Assembly: GCF_004137355.1 (NCBI RefSeq)
Contig: NZ_SDVB01000170.1
Coordinates: forward strand, 248,001 to 312,000
Source: Ciceribacter ferrooxidans
Lineage (GTDB): Bacteria; Pseudomonadota; Alphaproteobacteria; Rhizobiales; Rhizobiaceae
Direction of reading: 5' to 3'
DNA: 64,000 nt
The position numbers and the translations under genes are program-made. Every line of letters begins with the position of its first letter. The first letter of the stretch is position 1. Below, in pieces: positions 54,776 through 63,495 of the stretch. The notes beneath the pieces were generated by a model. It worked only from the letters and a program-made list of their open reading frames with translations, ran no database searches and was not told the origin of the DNA.

Positions 54776-55273
54776 ATGTCCCTCCCCGATAAAGCCTTTC
54801 CCGTTTCCTGGGATCAGTTCCATCGCGATGCCCGGGCGCTAGCCTGGCGCCTCGCCGGTTTGAACCAGGAATTCCGCGCAATCGTCTGCATCACGCGCGG
54901 AGGGCTCGTTCCGGCGGCCATCATCTCGCGCGAACTCAACATCCGCCTCATCGAGACGGTCTGCATCGCCTCCTACCACGACTATGTGAACCAGGGCGAT
55001 ATGAACGTGCTGAAGGGGATCACCGCCGACCTCACGGAGAACGGCGGAGAAGGTGTCCTGGTCGTCGACGACCTGACGGACACCGGAAAGACCGCTTCAG
55101 AGGTGCGGGCAATGTTGCCGAAAGCGCACTTCGCCTGCGTCTACGCGAAACCCAAGGGCGTGCCGACGGTCGACACGTTCGTGACCGAGGTCAGCCAGGA
55201 CACCTGGATCTATTTTCCATGGGACATGGGCTTCACCTATCAGGAGCCAATCGCCAAGGGCCACAAGGGCTGA
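54776..55273 (+). CDS. gpt: Xanthine phosphoribosyltransferase
   Basis: A 165-residue purine salvage enzyme that makes XMP and GMP from the free bases and PRPP. The PRPP-binding motif is [42 protein letters not shown] is the pyrophosphate loop region, and the base-binding [10 protein letters not shown] lies near the end, matching Gpt. The ATG at 54776 begins the conserved [20 protein letters not shown]; the longer frame upstream is leader. It ends at a strong terminator. Confidence 0.92.
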   Translation: MSLPDKAFPVSWDQFHRDARALAWRLAGLNQEFRAIVCITRGGLVPAAIISRELNIRLIETVCIASYHDYVNQGDMNVLKGITADLTENGGEGVLVVDDLTDTGKTASEVRAMLPKAHFACVYAKPKGVPTVDTFVTEVSQDTWIYFPWDMGFTYQEPIAKGHKG

Positions 55274-55294
55274 AGTTCCCGAAGTTGAAAAACG

Positions 55295-55332
55295 AGAAGC
55301 GCCGGCGAAACCCGCCGGCGCTTCTTGTTTTT
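55295..55332 (+). terminator. gpt terminator
   Basis: A perfect stem of at least 12 bases, GAAGCGCCGGCG / CGCCGGCGCTTC, with a five-base loop and TTGTTTTT after it, 22 bases past the stop. Confidence 0.92.
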
Positions 55333-55356
55333 GGTTCGCTGAGAACTGGCGGGCCG

Positions 55357-57093
55357 TCAGACCACCAGGAAATCCTGGTAAGTCAACGCGAGGCCGGCCT
55401 TCAGGTGCGCGAACATGATCCTGCCGCCCGCGGCGCTGCCGTTCGAGTCATAGTAAAGATTGCCCGTGTCGGTCTCGTAGATGATCCGGTCGTTGGAGTC
55501 GTGGGCGAGGCCTGCCGCGCTGGCGTAGAAGGCCGAGGACGCGAGTGCTCCGGTCTTCGTTAACGACTTGAACACTGCATTCTCCAGCCAAACCGTGTCG
55601 TCGGCGACGGAGAAATCGGTGATCGTGTCGACGTTGGTGGACGAATTCAGCGTCGTGTTGAAGACAAAGGCGTCAGCTCCCACGCCGCCCGTCAACTTGT
55701 CATTGCCGAGGCCGCCATAGAGCCGGTCTGTACCGACGCCGCCATTGATGGTGTCGTTTCCGCCGACGCCATTCAGCATGTTGTTGCCACCGTTCCCGTT
55801 CAGAATGTTCGCCAGCCCGTTTCCGGTGCCGCTGACATTGCCTGAACCCGTCAGGACGAGGTGTTCGACTGCCGTGTAGGAGACGAGCGACATGGTAACG
55901 GAGGCATAGATCTTGTCGACGCCGCTCGCGTCGACAATCTTGTCCCCCGTTGCACTCATAATGTAGGTGTCGTTGCCGGCGCCACCATTCAGGGTGTCCG
56001 TCCCACCACGGCCATCCAGGACATCGTTTCCAGCACCGCCGGTCAGGACGTTTGCGACGGCATTGCCGTAGATCCTGTCATTGCCGGAACCGCCGATCGC
56101 GTTCTCGATAATCGTGCCGCGGGCAATGCCGAGATTGCCGACGAGCCCCGCAGTATCGGAATAGGTTTCGGGATTGAGATCAATCCGCTGAGCGACACTC
56201 ACCCAGCTGAAATCAATGGTGTCGACGCCGCCGGTATCGACGATGGTCGCGGCGATGGGGTCTCCACCGGCAAACGAGCTATAGCTGTAGGTCGTGTTTC
56301 CGGAATTGATGGCGGTCGTACCGTAAAGGTCACGGATCGCCAGCACGTCGGCGATCATCGGGGTGACGATCCAGGCGAAGTCCGCGTCGACATAGGTGTT
56401 ATCGTACTGCGAGAAGTACGACATGATCGTCGCCTGCCAGGAATCGTTCAGATAAATGTTGTCAGTGCCGTAGGTGGCGGTTCCGTTGTAGGGGCCTGCA
56501 TGCCCGAGGCCGAGGGCGTGCCCGATCTCGTGAATGTAGGTCTGCATCGAATAGGTGTCTTTCGTCAAACCGTAGTAGTTGATCCAGTCGGTCGAGATGT
56601 TGACCTCGGACGAGATGATCGTGTTGCCGCTGGTCGTCGAACTGGACCAGGCTTCATAGCTGCCGGCATCGTCGAAGGTGATCTGCGCGGAACCGGTCGT
56701 GTAGGAGAACTTCAATCCCGACGCGGCAGTCCAAGCTGCGAGCGCCCATTTGGCGAACTGCTGGCCGGCCGCCGTCAAGGCCGCAATGTTGACGGTGATG
56801 GTCCCGCCGGCGCTGACGGCGAACTTGCGCCAGCTTTCCCCTTCGGAATTCCAGAAGCCATCCGTCAGATACGCGGCGATCTGGTCGTTGGTGTAGATCG
56901 GCAGCGCGGCCTTCGTGACAGTTCCGGCGAACGACATCGAGAAGGCGGCAAACGCGTCGTTCAGCCGGTCGGTCCCGTCTTCATCCGCGGAAAGTTCGCG
57001 GTGTTCCGAGCGGAACGCATCATCTGCGACTTGCAAGTCGTAGCTGCGCTCATGCATCTCGAAAGCATCAACGCTATTCTGGCTTCTCGACAT
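55357..57093 (-). CDS. Serralysin-like RTX metalloprotease (M10B)
   Basis: A 578-residue secreted zinc protease. The catalytic domain has HEIGHALGLGH (about residues 188-198) and the Met-turn TIMSYFS (about M224). RTX calcium repeats follow, of the GGxGND type (GGSGNDRIYG, GGAGNDVLDG, GGAGNDTYIM, GGLGNDKLTG). The C-terminus ends in LTYQDFLVV, a hydrophobic end like type I secretion signals. There is no N-terminal signal peptide, which fits type I export through TolC, although no ABC/adaptor pair lies near. An acidic propeptide comes before the catalytic domain. GGGGTAGAG precedes the ATG at 57093. The small secreted gene just upstream is probably co-transcribed. Confidence 0.92.
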   Translation of the reverse strand: MSRSQNSVDAFEMHERSYDLQVADDAFRSEHRELSADEDGTDRLNDAFAAFSMSFAGTVTKAALPIYTNDQIAAYLTDGFWNSEGESWRKFAVSAGGTITVNIAALTAAGQQFAKWALAAWTAASGLKFSYTTGSAQITFDDAGSYEAWSSSTTSGNTIISSEVNISTDWINYYGLTKDTYSMQTYIHEIGHALGLGHAGPYNGTATYGTDNIYLNDSWQATIMSYFSQYDNTYVDADFAWIVTPMIADVLAIRDLYGTTAINSGNTTYSYSSFAGGDPIAATIVDTGGVDTIDFSWVSVAQRIDLNPETYSDTAGLVGNLGIARGTIIENAIGGSGNDRIYGNAVANVLTGGAGNDVLDGRGGTDTLNGGAGNDTYIMSATGDKIVDASGVDKIYASVTMSLVSYTAVEHLVLTGSGNVSGTGNGLANILNGNGGNNMLNGVGGNDTINGGVGTDRLYGGLGNDKLTGGVGADAFVFNTTLNSSTNVDTITDFSVADDTVWLENAVFKSLTKTGALASSAFYASAAGLAHDSNDRIIYETDTGNLYYDSNGSAAGGRIMFAHLKAGLALTYQDFLVV

Positions 57094-57109
57094 TTTCTCT
57101 ACCCCGCGG

Positions 57110-57499
57110 TCAAAGCCGGTTGAAATCAATATCCGATACCTGCACCAGGTCGCGGGCGAACTTCGCGATCGTACGTGCGTTCAGCGCAGCATCCGAAATG
57201 CTAGTGCTGATGGTCGGACCGTGTGCAAAGCTCGCGCCGGAGTGCCCCGCCCAGGAAAGCCTGCCGGAAATCCGCCGCTCGTCGAGCGCGGTGATTTCGA
57301 GGCGCACGGCAGATCCGGCGGGCGGAGTGGCCAGGCGCTTGCGGACCTCCCCCTCGACCGAAGAACAGGCCAGCCGGAAATTTTCTGTCGCAGCGACGCC
57401 TGTCTCCGCCTGACATTCGAAGACGAGTGATTCGGCACCCACACTGCCGGCCATCGACGTCACCACTACAAGGGGCAATAGCTTCCCGATCTTCTTCAT
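57110..57499 (-). CDS. Small secreted hypothetical protein upstream of serralysin
   Basis: A 129-residue protein with a clear signal peptide (KKIGKLLPLVVVTSMAGSVGA). The mature part has two cysteines (FECQAETG and LACSSVEG), probably one disulfide, beta-type stretches (SAVRLEITALDERRISGRLSW) and an ending helix (ARTIAKFARDLVQVSDIDF). It matches no family that I know. Only 16 bases separate its stop from the serralysin start, so they share a transcript. Serralysin operons often carry a periplasmic inhibitor of similar size, but I see no Inh-type motif, so that role is only a thought. The ATG at 57499 is chosen because the signal peptide begins there. Confidence 0.72.
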   Translation of the reverse strand: MKKIGKLLPLVVVTSMAGSVGAESLVFECQAETGVAATENFRLACSSVEGEVRKRLATPPAGSAVRLEITALDERRISGRLSWAGHSGASFAHGPTISTSISDAALNARTIAKFARDLVQVSDIDFNRL

Positions 57500-58185
57500 A
57501 ATCCGGCCCAACAGCTTACGACACCAAGCTACGAGGCAGCCTTTAGCGGACCGTAAACGCGAACACTCGCGCACTCGTTGTGTCGTTAACGCATTCGCGC
57601 ACTTCGTGCAACGACAATGCTCTGTTAGTGCAAGATATCGACGCGATCGTGGATATCGTGCGGCGAGAACGTGACGGCGGGCTACCCTTTGCGCCCTGCC
57701 GGCGTGGGATCGGACGGAAAACACAAGTGATTCCATCGGGATCGCCGCTTTCCCCGTTTTCCACAGATGAACACACAAGATGTGGTGTTAACCATTTCGA
57801 CGCAAACCAGCCCTTGACGGAATCGGCCGTTTCAAAGTTAATACATTCTTATGTTGCGGCGGCGGCTGGACCGGGATTAACGAGACCGGTTCGTTCCAGA
57901 AAAATCGCGATGCGAAGCGAGGGGGCAGTTCACATGAAGTGGGCGCAACCTGCAGGTATTCGTGCGCGAAATTTTTCGCCAAAGCGCGATGCGGGGACTG
58001 GCGGAAATAAACTGTTAATACTATATTTAGTGTTTGCAGCCACATTCACCACAAGATACAGGTCGATCATCACGGGAATGATTCACCTGAACAGTATGAA
58101 GTGAGACCGGCTGCACGCGTCGAACCGAGTGGCCGGACGGGATTTGTCGCGCCGTCTGGCGCCGAACAACGAGGGACGAAGGCAG
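57500..58185. promoter_or_regulatory. Long regulatory region between the serralysin operon and nrdJ
   Basis: 686 bases with no supported gene and lower GC than around it. Within 40 bases it holds TTTTCCACA (57757-57765), which fits the DnaA-box consensus TTWTNCACA; ACACAAGATGTGGTGT (57773-57788), which fits the key positions of the NrdR box; and TTAACCAT (57788-57795), a CtrA-type half site. Other TTAA-type sites occur toward nrdJ, such as TTAATACTATATTTAG near 58014. The frames in the region lack ribosome sites and family resemblance. The sites lie about 390-430 bases before nrdJ and 260-300 before the small secreted gene. Confidence 0.5.
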
Positions 58186-61100
58186 ATGCGCATCGAACGC
58201 CGATTTACCAAGCCGGGTCAGTCGCCCTATGCGGAAATCGAATTCCGCAAGGCGGTGAGTGAAATCAAGAATCCCGACGGCTCGACGGTCTTCCGGGCTG
58301 CGGACATCGACGTGCCTGCGCAGTTCAGCCAGGTGGCGACCGACGTGCTGGCGCAGAAGTATTTCCGCAAGGCCGGCGTGCCGAAGATCGTCAAGAAGGT
58401 CGAGGAGAACGACGTTCCCTCCTTCCTGTGGCGGTCCGTGCCGGATACCGAAGCCCTGAAGGCGCTGCCGGAAAAGGAGCGTTACGGCGCCGAATCCGAT
58501 GCCCGCCAGGTCTTTGACCGTCTCGCCGGCACCTGGGCCTACTGGGGCTGGAAGGGCAAGTATTTTTCGTCGGAAGAAGATGCGCTGACCTTCCGCGACG
58601 AACTCGCCTACATGCTCGCCACCCAGCGCGTCGCGCCGAATTCGCCGCAGTGGTTCAACACCGGCCTGCATTGGGCCTACGGCATCGACGGCCCCGGCCA
58701 GGGCCATTTTTACGTCGACCCCTTCACCGGCAAGCTCGTCAAGTCAAAGTCGGCCTACGAGCACCCGCAGCCGCATGCCTGCTTCATCCAGTCGGTCGGT
58801 GACGATCTCGTCAACGAAGGCGGCATCATGGATCTCTGGGTGCGCGAAGCGCGCCTCTTCAAGTACGGTTCCGGCACCGGCTCCAACTTCTCCTACCTGC
58901 GCGGCGAAGGCGAGAAGCTTTCGGGCGGCGGCAAGTCCTCCGGTCTCATGAGCTTCCTCAAGATCGGCGACCGGGCTGCGGGCGCGATCAAGTCGGGCGG
59001 CACCACGCGGCGCGCCGCCAAGATGGTCGTCGTCGACATCGATCATCCGGATATCGAGGAGTACATCGACTGGAAGGTAAAGGAAGAGCAGAAGGTCGCC
59101 GCCCTCGTCACCGGCTCGAAGATCGTTGCCCGGCACCTGAAGGCGATCATGAAGGCCTGCGTCAACTGCGAGGCCGACAACGGAGACTGCTTCGATCCCA
59201 ACAAGAACCCGGCACTCAAGCGCGAAATCCGCGCCGCCAAGAAGGACCAGGTTCCCGAAAGCTACATCAAGCGGGTCATCCAGTTCGCCCAGCAGGGCTA
59301 CAAGGACATGGAGTTCAAGACCTACGACACGGACTGGGATTCGGAAGCCTATCTCACCGTCTCCGGCCAGAACTCCAACAACTCTGTTTCTTTGAAGGAC
59401 GACTTCCTGCGTGCCGTGGAGAATGACGGCGAATGGAACCTGACCGCCCGCAAGGACGGCCGCGTCATGAAGACGCTGAAGGCGCGCGACCTGTGGGAGA
59501 AGATTTCCTACGCCGCCTGGGCGTCGGCCGATCCCGGCCTGCACTTCAACACGACGATGAACGACTGGCACACCTGCCCGGCCGCCGGTCCGATCCGCGC
59601 GTCGAACCCGTGCTCGGAATACATGTTCCTCGACGACACGGCCTGCAACCTCGCCTCGCTCAACCTTCTGCAGTTCAAGGACGCGAAGACCGGCAAGATC
59701 GCAATCGGCGATTATGAACACGCCGTTCGGCTGTGGACCGTCGTCCTCGAAGTCTCGGTGATGATGGCACAGTTCCCGTCGCGCCAGATCGCGGAACTCT
59801 CCTACGAATACCGCACGCTCGGCCTCGGCTACGCCAATATCGGCGGCCTGCTGATGTCCTCGGGCATTCCGTACGACTCCGCCGAAGGCCGCGCCATCTG
59901 CGGCGCGCTGACCGCGATCATGACCGGCGTCTCCTACGCGACCTCCGCCGAAATCGCCTCGGAACTCGGCCCCTTCCCGGGCTACCAGCCGAACCGCGAC
60001 CAGATGTTGCGCGTCATCCGCAACCATCGCCGCGCCGCCCATGGTCTTTCGGAAGGCTATGAGGGCCTGTCGGTCAACCCGGTTGCGCTGATCCACGCCG
60101 ATTGCTCCGACCCGGCGCTCATCGCCCACGCGACCGCCGCCTGGGACAAGGCGCTGGAACTCGGCGAGAAGCACGGTTACCGCAACGCCCAGGTCTCGGT
60201 CATCGCGCCGACCGGCACGATCGGCCTCGTGATGGATTGCGACACCACCGGCATCGAGCCCGACTTCGCGCTGGTGAAGTTCAAGAAGCTCGCCGGCGGC
60301 GGCTATTTCAAGATCATCAACCGTGCCGTTCCGGAAGCGCTGCGCACGCTCGGCTACTCCGAAAGCCAGATCGCCGAAATCGAGGCCTATGCGGTCGGCC
60401 ACGGCAACCTCAACCAGGCACCGGGCATCAACCCCGGCACGCTCAAGGCCAAGGGCTTTACGGACGAGAAGGTCGCCGCCGTCAACGGCGCGCTGAAGAG
60501 CGCCTTCGACATCAAGTTCGCCTTCAACCAGTGGACGCTCGGCGCCGACTTCCTGAAGGAGACGCTGAAGGTCACCGACGAACAGCTGTCCGACATGAGC
60601 TTCAACCTCCTGGAGCATGTCGGTTTCTCGAAGAAGGACGTCGAAGCGGCCAACATCCACATCTGCGGTGCGATGACGCTGGAAGGCGCCCCCTTCCTCA
60701 AGGCCGAGCACCTGCCGGTCTTCGATTGCGCCAACCCGTGCGGCAAGATCGGCAAGCGCTACCTCTCGGTCGAAAGCCATATCCGCATGATGGCGGCCGC
60801 CCAGCCGTTCATTTCGGGGGCGATCTCCAAGACGATCAACATGCCGAACGACGCAACCGTCGAGGATTGCGGCAGCGCCTACATGCTCTCCTGGAAGCTC
60901 GCGCTGAAGGCGAACGCGCTCTATCGCGACGGCTCCAAGCTCTCGCAGCCGCTCAACTCGGCGCTGGTCGAGGACGAGGAAGACGAGGACGCCATCGAGG
61001 ATCTCATCCAGCAGCCGGCCGCCGCCCAGGCGGTGACGGTCACGGAGAAGATCATCGAGCGGGTCATCGAGCGCGTCACCCGCGAACGCGAGAAACTGCC

Positions 61101-62001
61101 GAACCGTCGCCAGGGCTATACCCAGAAGGCAACCGTCGGCGGCCACAAGGTGTACCTGCGCACCGGCGAATTCGGTGACGGCCGCATCGGCGAGATCTTC
61201 ATCGACATGCACAAGGAAGGTGCTGCCTTCCGTGCGATGATGAACAACTTCGCCATCGCCATCTCGCTCGGCCTGCAATACGGCGTGCCGCTCGAGGAAT
61301 ATGTGGAGGCCTTCACCTTCACCAAGTTCGAGCCGGCCGGCATGGTCATCGGCAATGATGCGATCAAGAACGCGACGTCGATCCTCGACTACGTGTTCCG
61401 CGAACTCGCCGTCTCCTATCTCGGCCGCCACGATCTCGCCCATGTCGACACGTCGGACTTCTCCAACACCGCGCTCGGCAAGGGCATCAAGGAGGGCAAG
61501 ACCAACCTCGTCTCCACCGGCTGGACCCGCGGCTACAAGCCGACGCTGGTCGGCGGCACGGGCGTCGACCGGTCGCTCTCCGAACCGAAGGGTGCCTCGA
61601 CCGCGGCTCCCGCCAAGGCATCCGCCGGCGGCAACGTGACGGCCTTTGCCGGCTCCGCCGCCCGCAAGCTCGACACGACGGTTGCGATCTCCACCTCCGA
61701 GATCGTCTCCTTCAAGCGGGACTACGAGGAACGCGCCGCCGAACTCGCCGAGGAGATCGAGGCCGAGACGGTGACCGACGAGGTGGGCCAGGAAAAGACC
61801 GCCCTCTTCTCCGACAAGGCCGCCGCCGACGCGGCATCGGCCAAGGCGGAAGCGAAGAAGGTCGAGGCCGAGCGCCGCATGCGCTCGATCGCCCAGGGCT
61901 ACACCGGCAACATGTGCTCGGAGTGCCAGAACTTCACCATGGTGCGCAACGGCACGTGCGAGAAGTGCGACACGTGCGGGGCGACCAGCGGGTGCTCTTG
62001 A
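58186..62001 (+). CDS. nrdJ: Vitamin B12-dependent (class II) ribonucleotide reductase
   Basis: A 1271-residue adenosylcobalamin enzyme that makes deoxynucleotides with or without oxygen. Core motifs include [62 protein letters not shown], the active-site loop [22 protein letters not shown] and [33 protein letters not shown]. The C-terminus is a cysteine-rich, zinc-ribbon-like tail (CSECQN ... [13 protein letters not shown]), used to re-reduce the active site. The ATG at 58186 begins the conserved [16 protein letters not shown]. In Sinorhizobium this is the sole essential reductase. It is monocistronic, with a strong terminator. Confidence 0.96.
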   Translation: MRIERRFTKPGQSPYAEIEFRKAVSEIKNPDGSTVFRAADIDVPAQFSQVATDVLAQKYFRKAGVPKIVKKVEENDVPSFLWRSVPDTEALKALPEKERYGAESDARQVFDRLAGTWAYWGWKGKYFSSEEDALTFRDELAYMLATQRVAPNSPQWFNTGLHWAYGIDGPGQGHFYVDPFTGKLVKSKSAYEHPQPHACFIQSVGDDLVNEGGIMDLWVREARLFKYGSGTGSNFSYLRGEGEKLSGGGKSSGLMSFLKIGDRAAGAIKSGGTTRRAAKMVVVDIDHPDIEEYIDWKVKEEQKVAALVTGSKIVARHLKAIMKACVNCEADNGDCFDPNKNPALKREIRAAKKDQVPESYIKRVIQFAQQGYKDMEFKTYDTDWDSEAYLTVSGQNSNNSVSLKDDFLRAVENDGEWNLTARKDGRVMKTLKARDLWEKISYAAWASADPGLHFNTTMNDWHTCPAAGPIRASNPCSEYMFLDDTACNLASLNLLQFKDAKTGKIAIGDYEHAVRLWTVVLEVSVMMAQFPSRQIAELSYEYRTLGLGYANIGGLLMSSGIPYDSAEGRAICGALTAIMTGVSYATSAEIASELGPFPGYQPNRDQMLRVIRNHRRAAHGLSEGYEGLSVNPVALIHADCSDPALIAHATAAWDKALELGEKHGYRNAQVSVIAPTGTIGLVMDCDTTGIEPDFALVKFKKLAGGGYFKIINRAVPEALRTLGYSESQIAEIEAYAVGHGNLNQAPGINPGTLKAKGFTDEKVAAVNGALKSAFDIKFAFNQWTLGADFLKETLKVTDEQLSDMSFNLLEHVGFSKKDVEAANIHICGAMTLEGAPFLKAEHLPVFDCANPCGKIGKRYLSVESHIRMMAAAQPFISGAISKTINMPNDATVEDCGSAYMLSWKLALKANALYRDGSKLSQPLNSALVEDEEDEDAIEDLIQQPAAAQAVTVTEKIIERVIERVTREREKLPNRRQGYTQKATVGGHKVYLRTGEFGDGRIGEIFIDMHKEGAAFRAMMNNFAIAISLGLQYGVPLEEYVEAFTFTKFEPAGMVIGNDAIKNATSILDYVFRELAVSYLGRHDLAHVDTSDFSNTALGKGIKEGKTNLVSTGWTRGYKPTLVGGTGVDRSLSEPKGASTAAPAKASAGGNVTAFAGSAARKLDTTVAISTSEIVSFKRDYEERAAELAEEIEAETVTDEVGQEKTALFSDKAAADAASAKAEAKKVEAERRMRSIAQGYTGNMCSECQNFTMVRNGTCEKCDTCGATSGCS

Positions 62002-62064
62002 ACTAATCTCGGGGAGAGGACGACCAATCCGGGTCAGTTCCCTCTCACGGGCTTCCAATCTGCA

Positions 62065-62097
62065 AGCCGTGGTGATTAAGTTCATCACGGCTTTTTT
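62065..62097 (+). terminator. nrdJ terminator
   Basis: Stem AGCCGTGGTGA / TCATCACGGCT (one wobble) with a six-base loop, followed by six T, 64 bases past the nrdJ stop. Confidence 0.9.
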
Positions 62098-62143
62098 CGT
62101 TTGCTGACACACACCCAGTCAGCCTTTTCATCAGGTTTAACAA

Positions 62144-63100
62144 GTGCAGATATTTTCTTCCTATCGGAGACGACATCCGGTTTGGGCCGCCGCCATCAGC
62201 TTCTTTCTGTCCCCTGAACTGGGCATGTTCTATCTCGGCAGAGGCCGGATGGGGATCGCGTACCTTGTCGCCGGCATTGCCGTAACCTATGCCGTGCCAG
62301 CTGCGCTGCATCTGCAGGCCATAAGCTACCCCAGCTGGATGGCGATCCTGATGGGCCTAGCTTTCCGTCTCGCGGGTGGCATCCATGCCTACATCGCGGC
62401 GTCGAACCACGTGCCGCGGGATCGCTATCCGTGGTTCGCAAAGCTCCACAACTGGATTCTCGTCTTCTTCCTCGTGCCGCTTCTTACAGCACTGATCATC
62501 CGAAACTTCCTGGTTCAGCCGTTCAATATCCCCTCCGGTTCAATGATGCCGACCCTCCAGGTCGGGGACTTTCTGTTCTCCGAAAAACTGACCTACGGGA
62601 TCAGCAGGTATTCACTGATGTTCGGCATGGGCCCGAGCCATCGGCTCGGGGGACGGCCGCCCAAACGAGGTGAAGTCGTTGTCTTCGCCTTTCCCGCGGA
62701 GCCGACGGTCGACTATGTCAGTCGCGTGATCGGCCAACCCGGAGATCGTATCCAGATGCGGGACGGCAGACTCTTCATCAACGGCGTGATGGTCGAGAGA
62801 CAACCCCTCATCACAACGGACATCCCGCATGAGGCCGGCGTAACCCTCTACATGGAACATCTCCCCGGAGGCGTTGTGCACCCCATCATAGAGATGCTCG
62901 ACGACACTTCACGGGGTGACAACACCCGCGAATTTCTGGTGCCCGACGATCACTATTTCATGATGGGCGACAACCGGGACAACAGTCGGGACAGCCGGTT
63001 TGATGTCGGATTCGTGCCCAATGAGAACATCGCCTCACGGCCATGGCTCATATATTTCAATTCCGAAGTGGCCGGGAGGTCCTGGCTCAGAGTCCAATAG
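62144..63100 (+). CDS. Signal peptidase I paralogue without the catalytic lysine
   Basis: A 318-residue LepB-family protein. The first 110 residues hold about three or four membrane helices (HPVWAAAISFFLSPELGMFY onward), an extension not found in classical LepB. The peptidase part has the nucleophile serine box NIPSGSMMPTLQVGD and the box E sequence MGDNRDNSRDSR. In box D, however, where the family has YVKRVIGxPGD with the general-base lysine, this protein reads DYVSRVIGQPGDR; the codon is AGT. So the dyad lacks its lysine. The start is GTG at 62144 with a weak ribosome site. It may be inactive, use another base, or have a different job. Confidence 0.85.
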   Translation: MQIFSSYRRRHPVWAAAISFFLSPELGMFYLGRGRMGIAYLVAGIAVTYAVPAALHLQAISYPSWMAILMGLAFRLAGGIHAYIAASNHVPRDRYPWFAKLHNWILVFFLVPLLTALIIRNFLVQPFNIPSGSMMPTLQVGDFLFSEKLTYGISRYSLMFGMGPSHRLGGRPPKRGEVVVFAFPAEPTVDYVSRVIGQPGDRIQMRDGRLFINGVMVERQPLITTDIPHEAGVTLYMEHLPGGVVHPIIEMLDDTSRGDNTREFLVPDDHYFMMGDNRDNSRDSRFDVGFVPNENIASRPWLIYFNSEVAGRSWLRVQ

Positions 63101-63284
63101 CCGTCTCGGTCTATCGCGCCCTTGGAGGCGGCGAAGGCACTGCAGTTTGATGAGAACCACGCCGGTCCACACGACGCCCTCCTCTCCTTCTGCGGGAGAT
63201 GTTACAAAATCGCGGTCTTAGCGCAGCTAAAATGCTGAAATTGCTTCCTCTCCCACAAGGGGCGAGGAGACGTCCGCAAGCGCC
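63101..63284. other. Short non-coding gap with hairpin-like repeat debris
   Basis: 184 bases between the signal peptidase paralogue and the DUF559 remnant. It contains CCTCTCCCACAAGGGGCGAG, typical of decayed intergenic palindromes in this group, and no gene. Confidence 0.35.
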
Positions 63285-63482
63285 TTACTCCCCGGTGTTC
63301 AGCAATTCCGCCCGAATGGCAAGGCACACACCGTCGAGATTGTCGGTTACCTCCTCGTTCCAGAAGCCACGAATGCGGACGCCGTCATTCCGGAAAACTC
63401 GGTCCCGAACCGCATCGCCGGCACTCTCGGCATGCTGCCCCCCGTCGACCTCCACGATCAGCCTCACCTCGAAGCAGCCCGC
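63285..63482 (-). pseudogene. Remnant of a DUF559 (Vsr-like endonuclease fold) gene
   Basis: Only the C-terminal half of the DUF559 domain is left. It reads CFEVRLIVEVDGGQHAESAG, then RDRVFRNDGVRIRGFWNEEVTDNLDGVCLAIRAELL. Full proteins are about 110-130 residues and begin with a block of the type TxAExxLW..LR and a Q-x-PIG-x-YIxDF strand, both missing here. The homology goes upstream of the first possible start (GTG at 63467) in the same frame, up to the hydrolase stop region, so the 5' part has been lost. The remaining frame is 60 codons and has no ribosome site that I can support. Confidence 0.7.
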
Positions 63483-63495
63483 AATCAGCCGTCGC

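Noticed and set aside
57580-58104. Possible gene of 174 codons upstream of nrdJ
   Set aside because: No ribosome site, no family resemblance, and it covers the DnaA/NrdR/CtrA-type sites. Better read as regulatory DNA.
57900-58185. Cobalamin riboswitch before nrdJ
   Set aside because: I looked for the B12-box pattern and a leader fold and saw only a loose AGCCACATTC. Repression by B12 would also make little sense for a B12-using reductase.
58744-62112. Open frame of 1122 codons opposite nrdJ
   Set aside because: Antisense shadow; nrdJ has full family motifs on the other strand.
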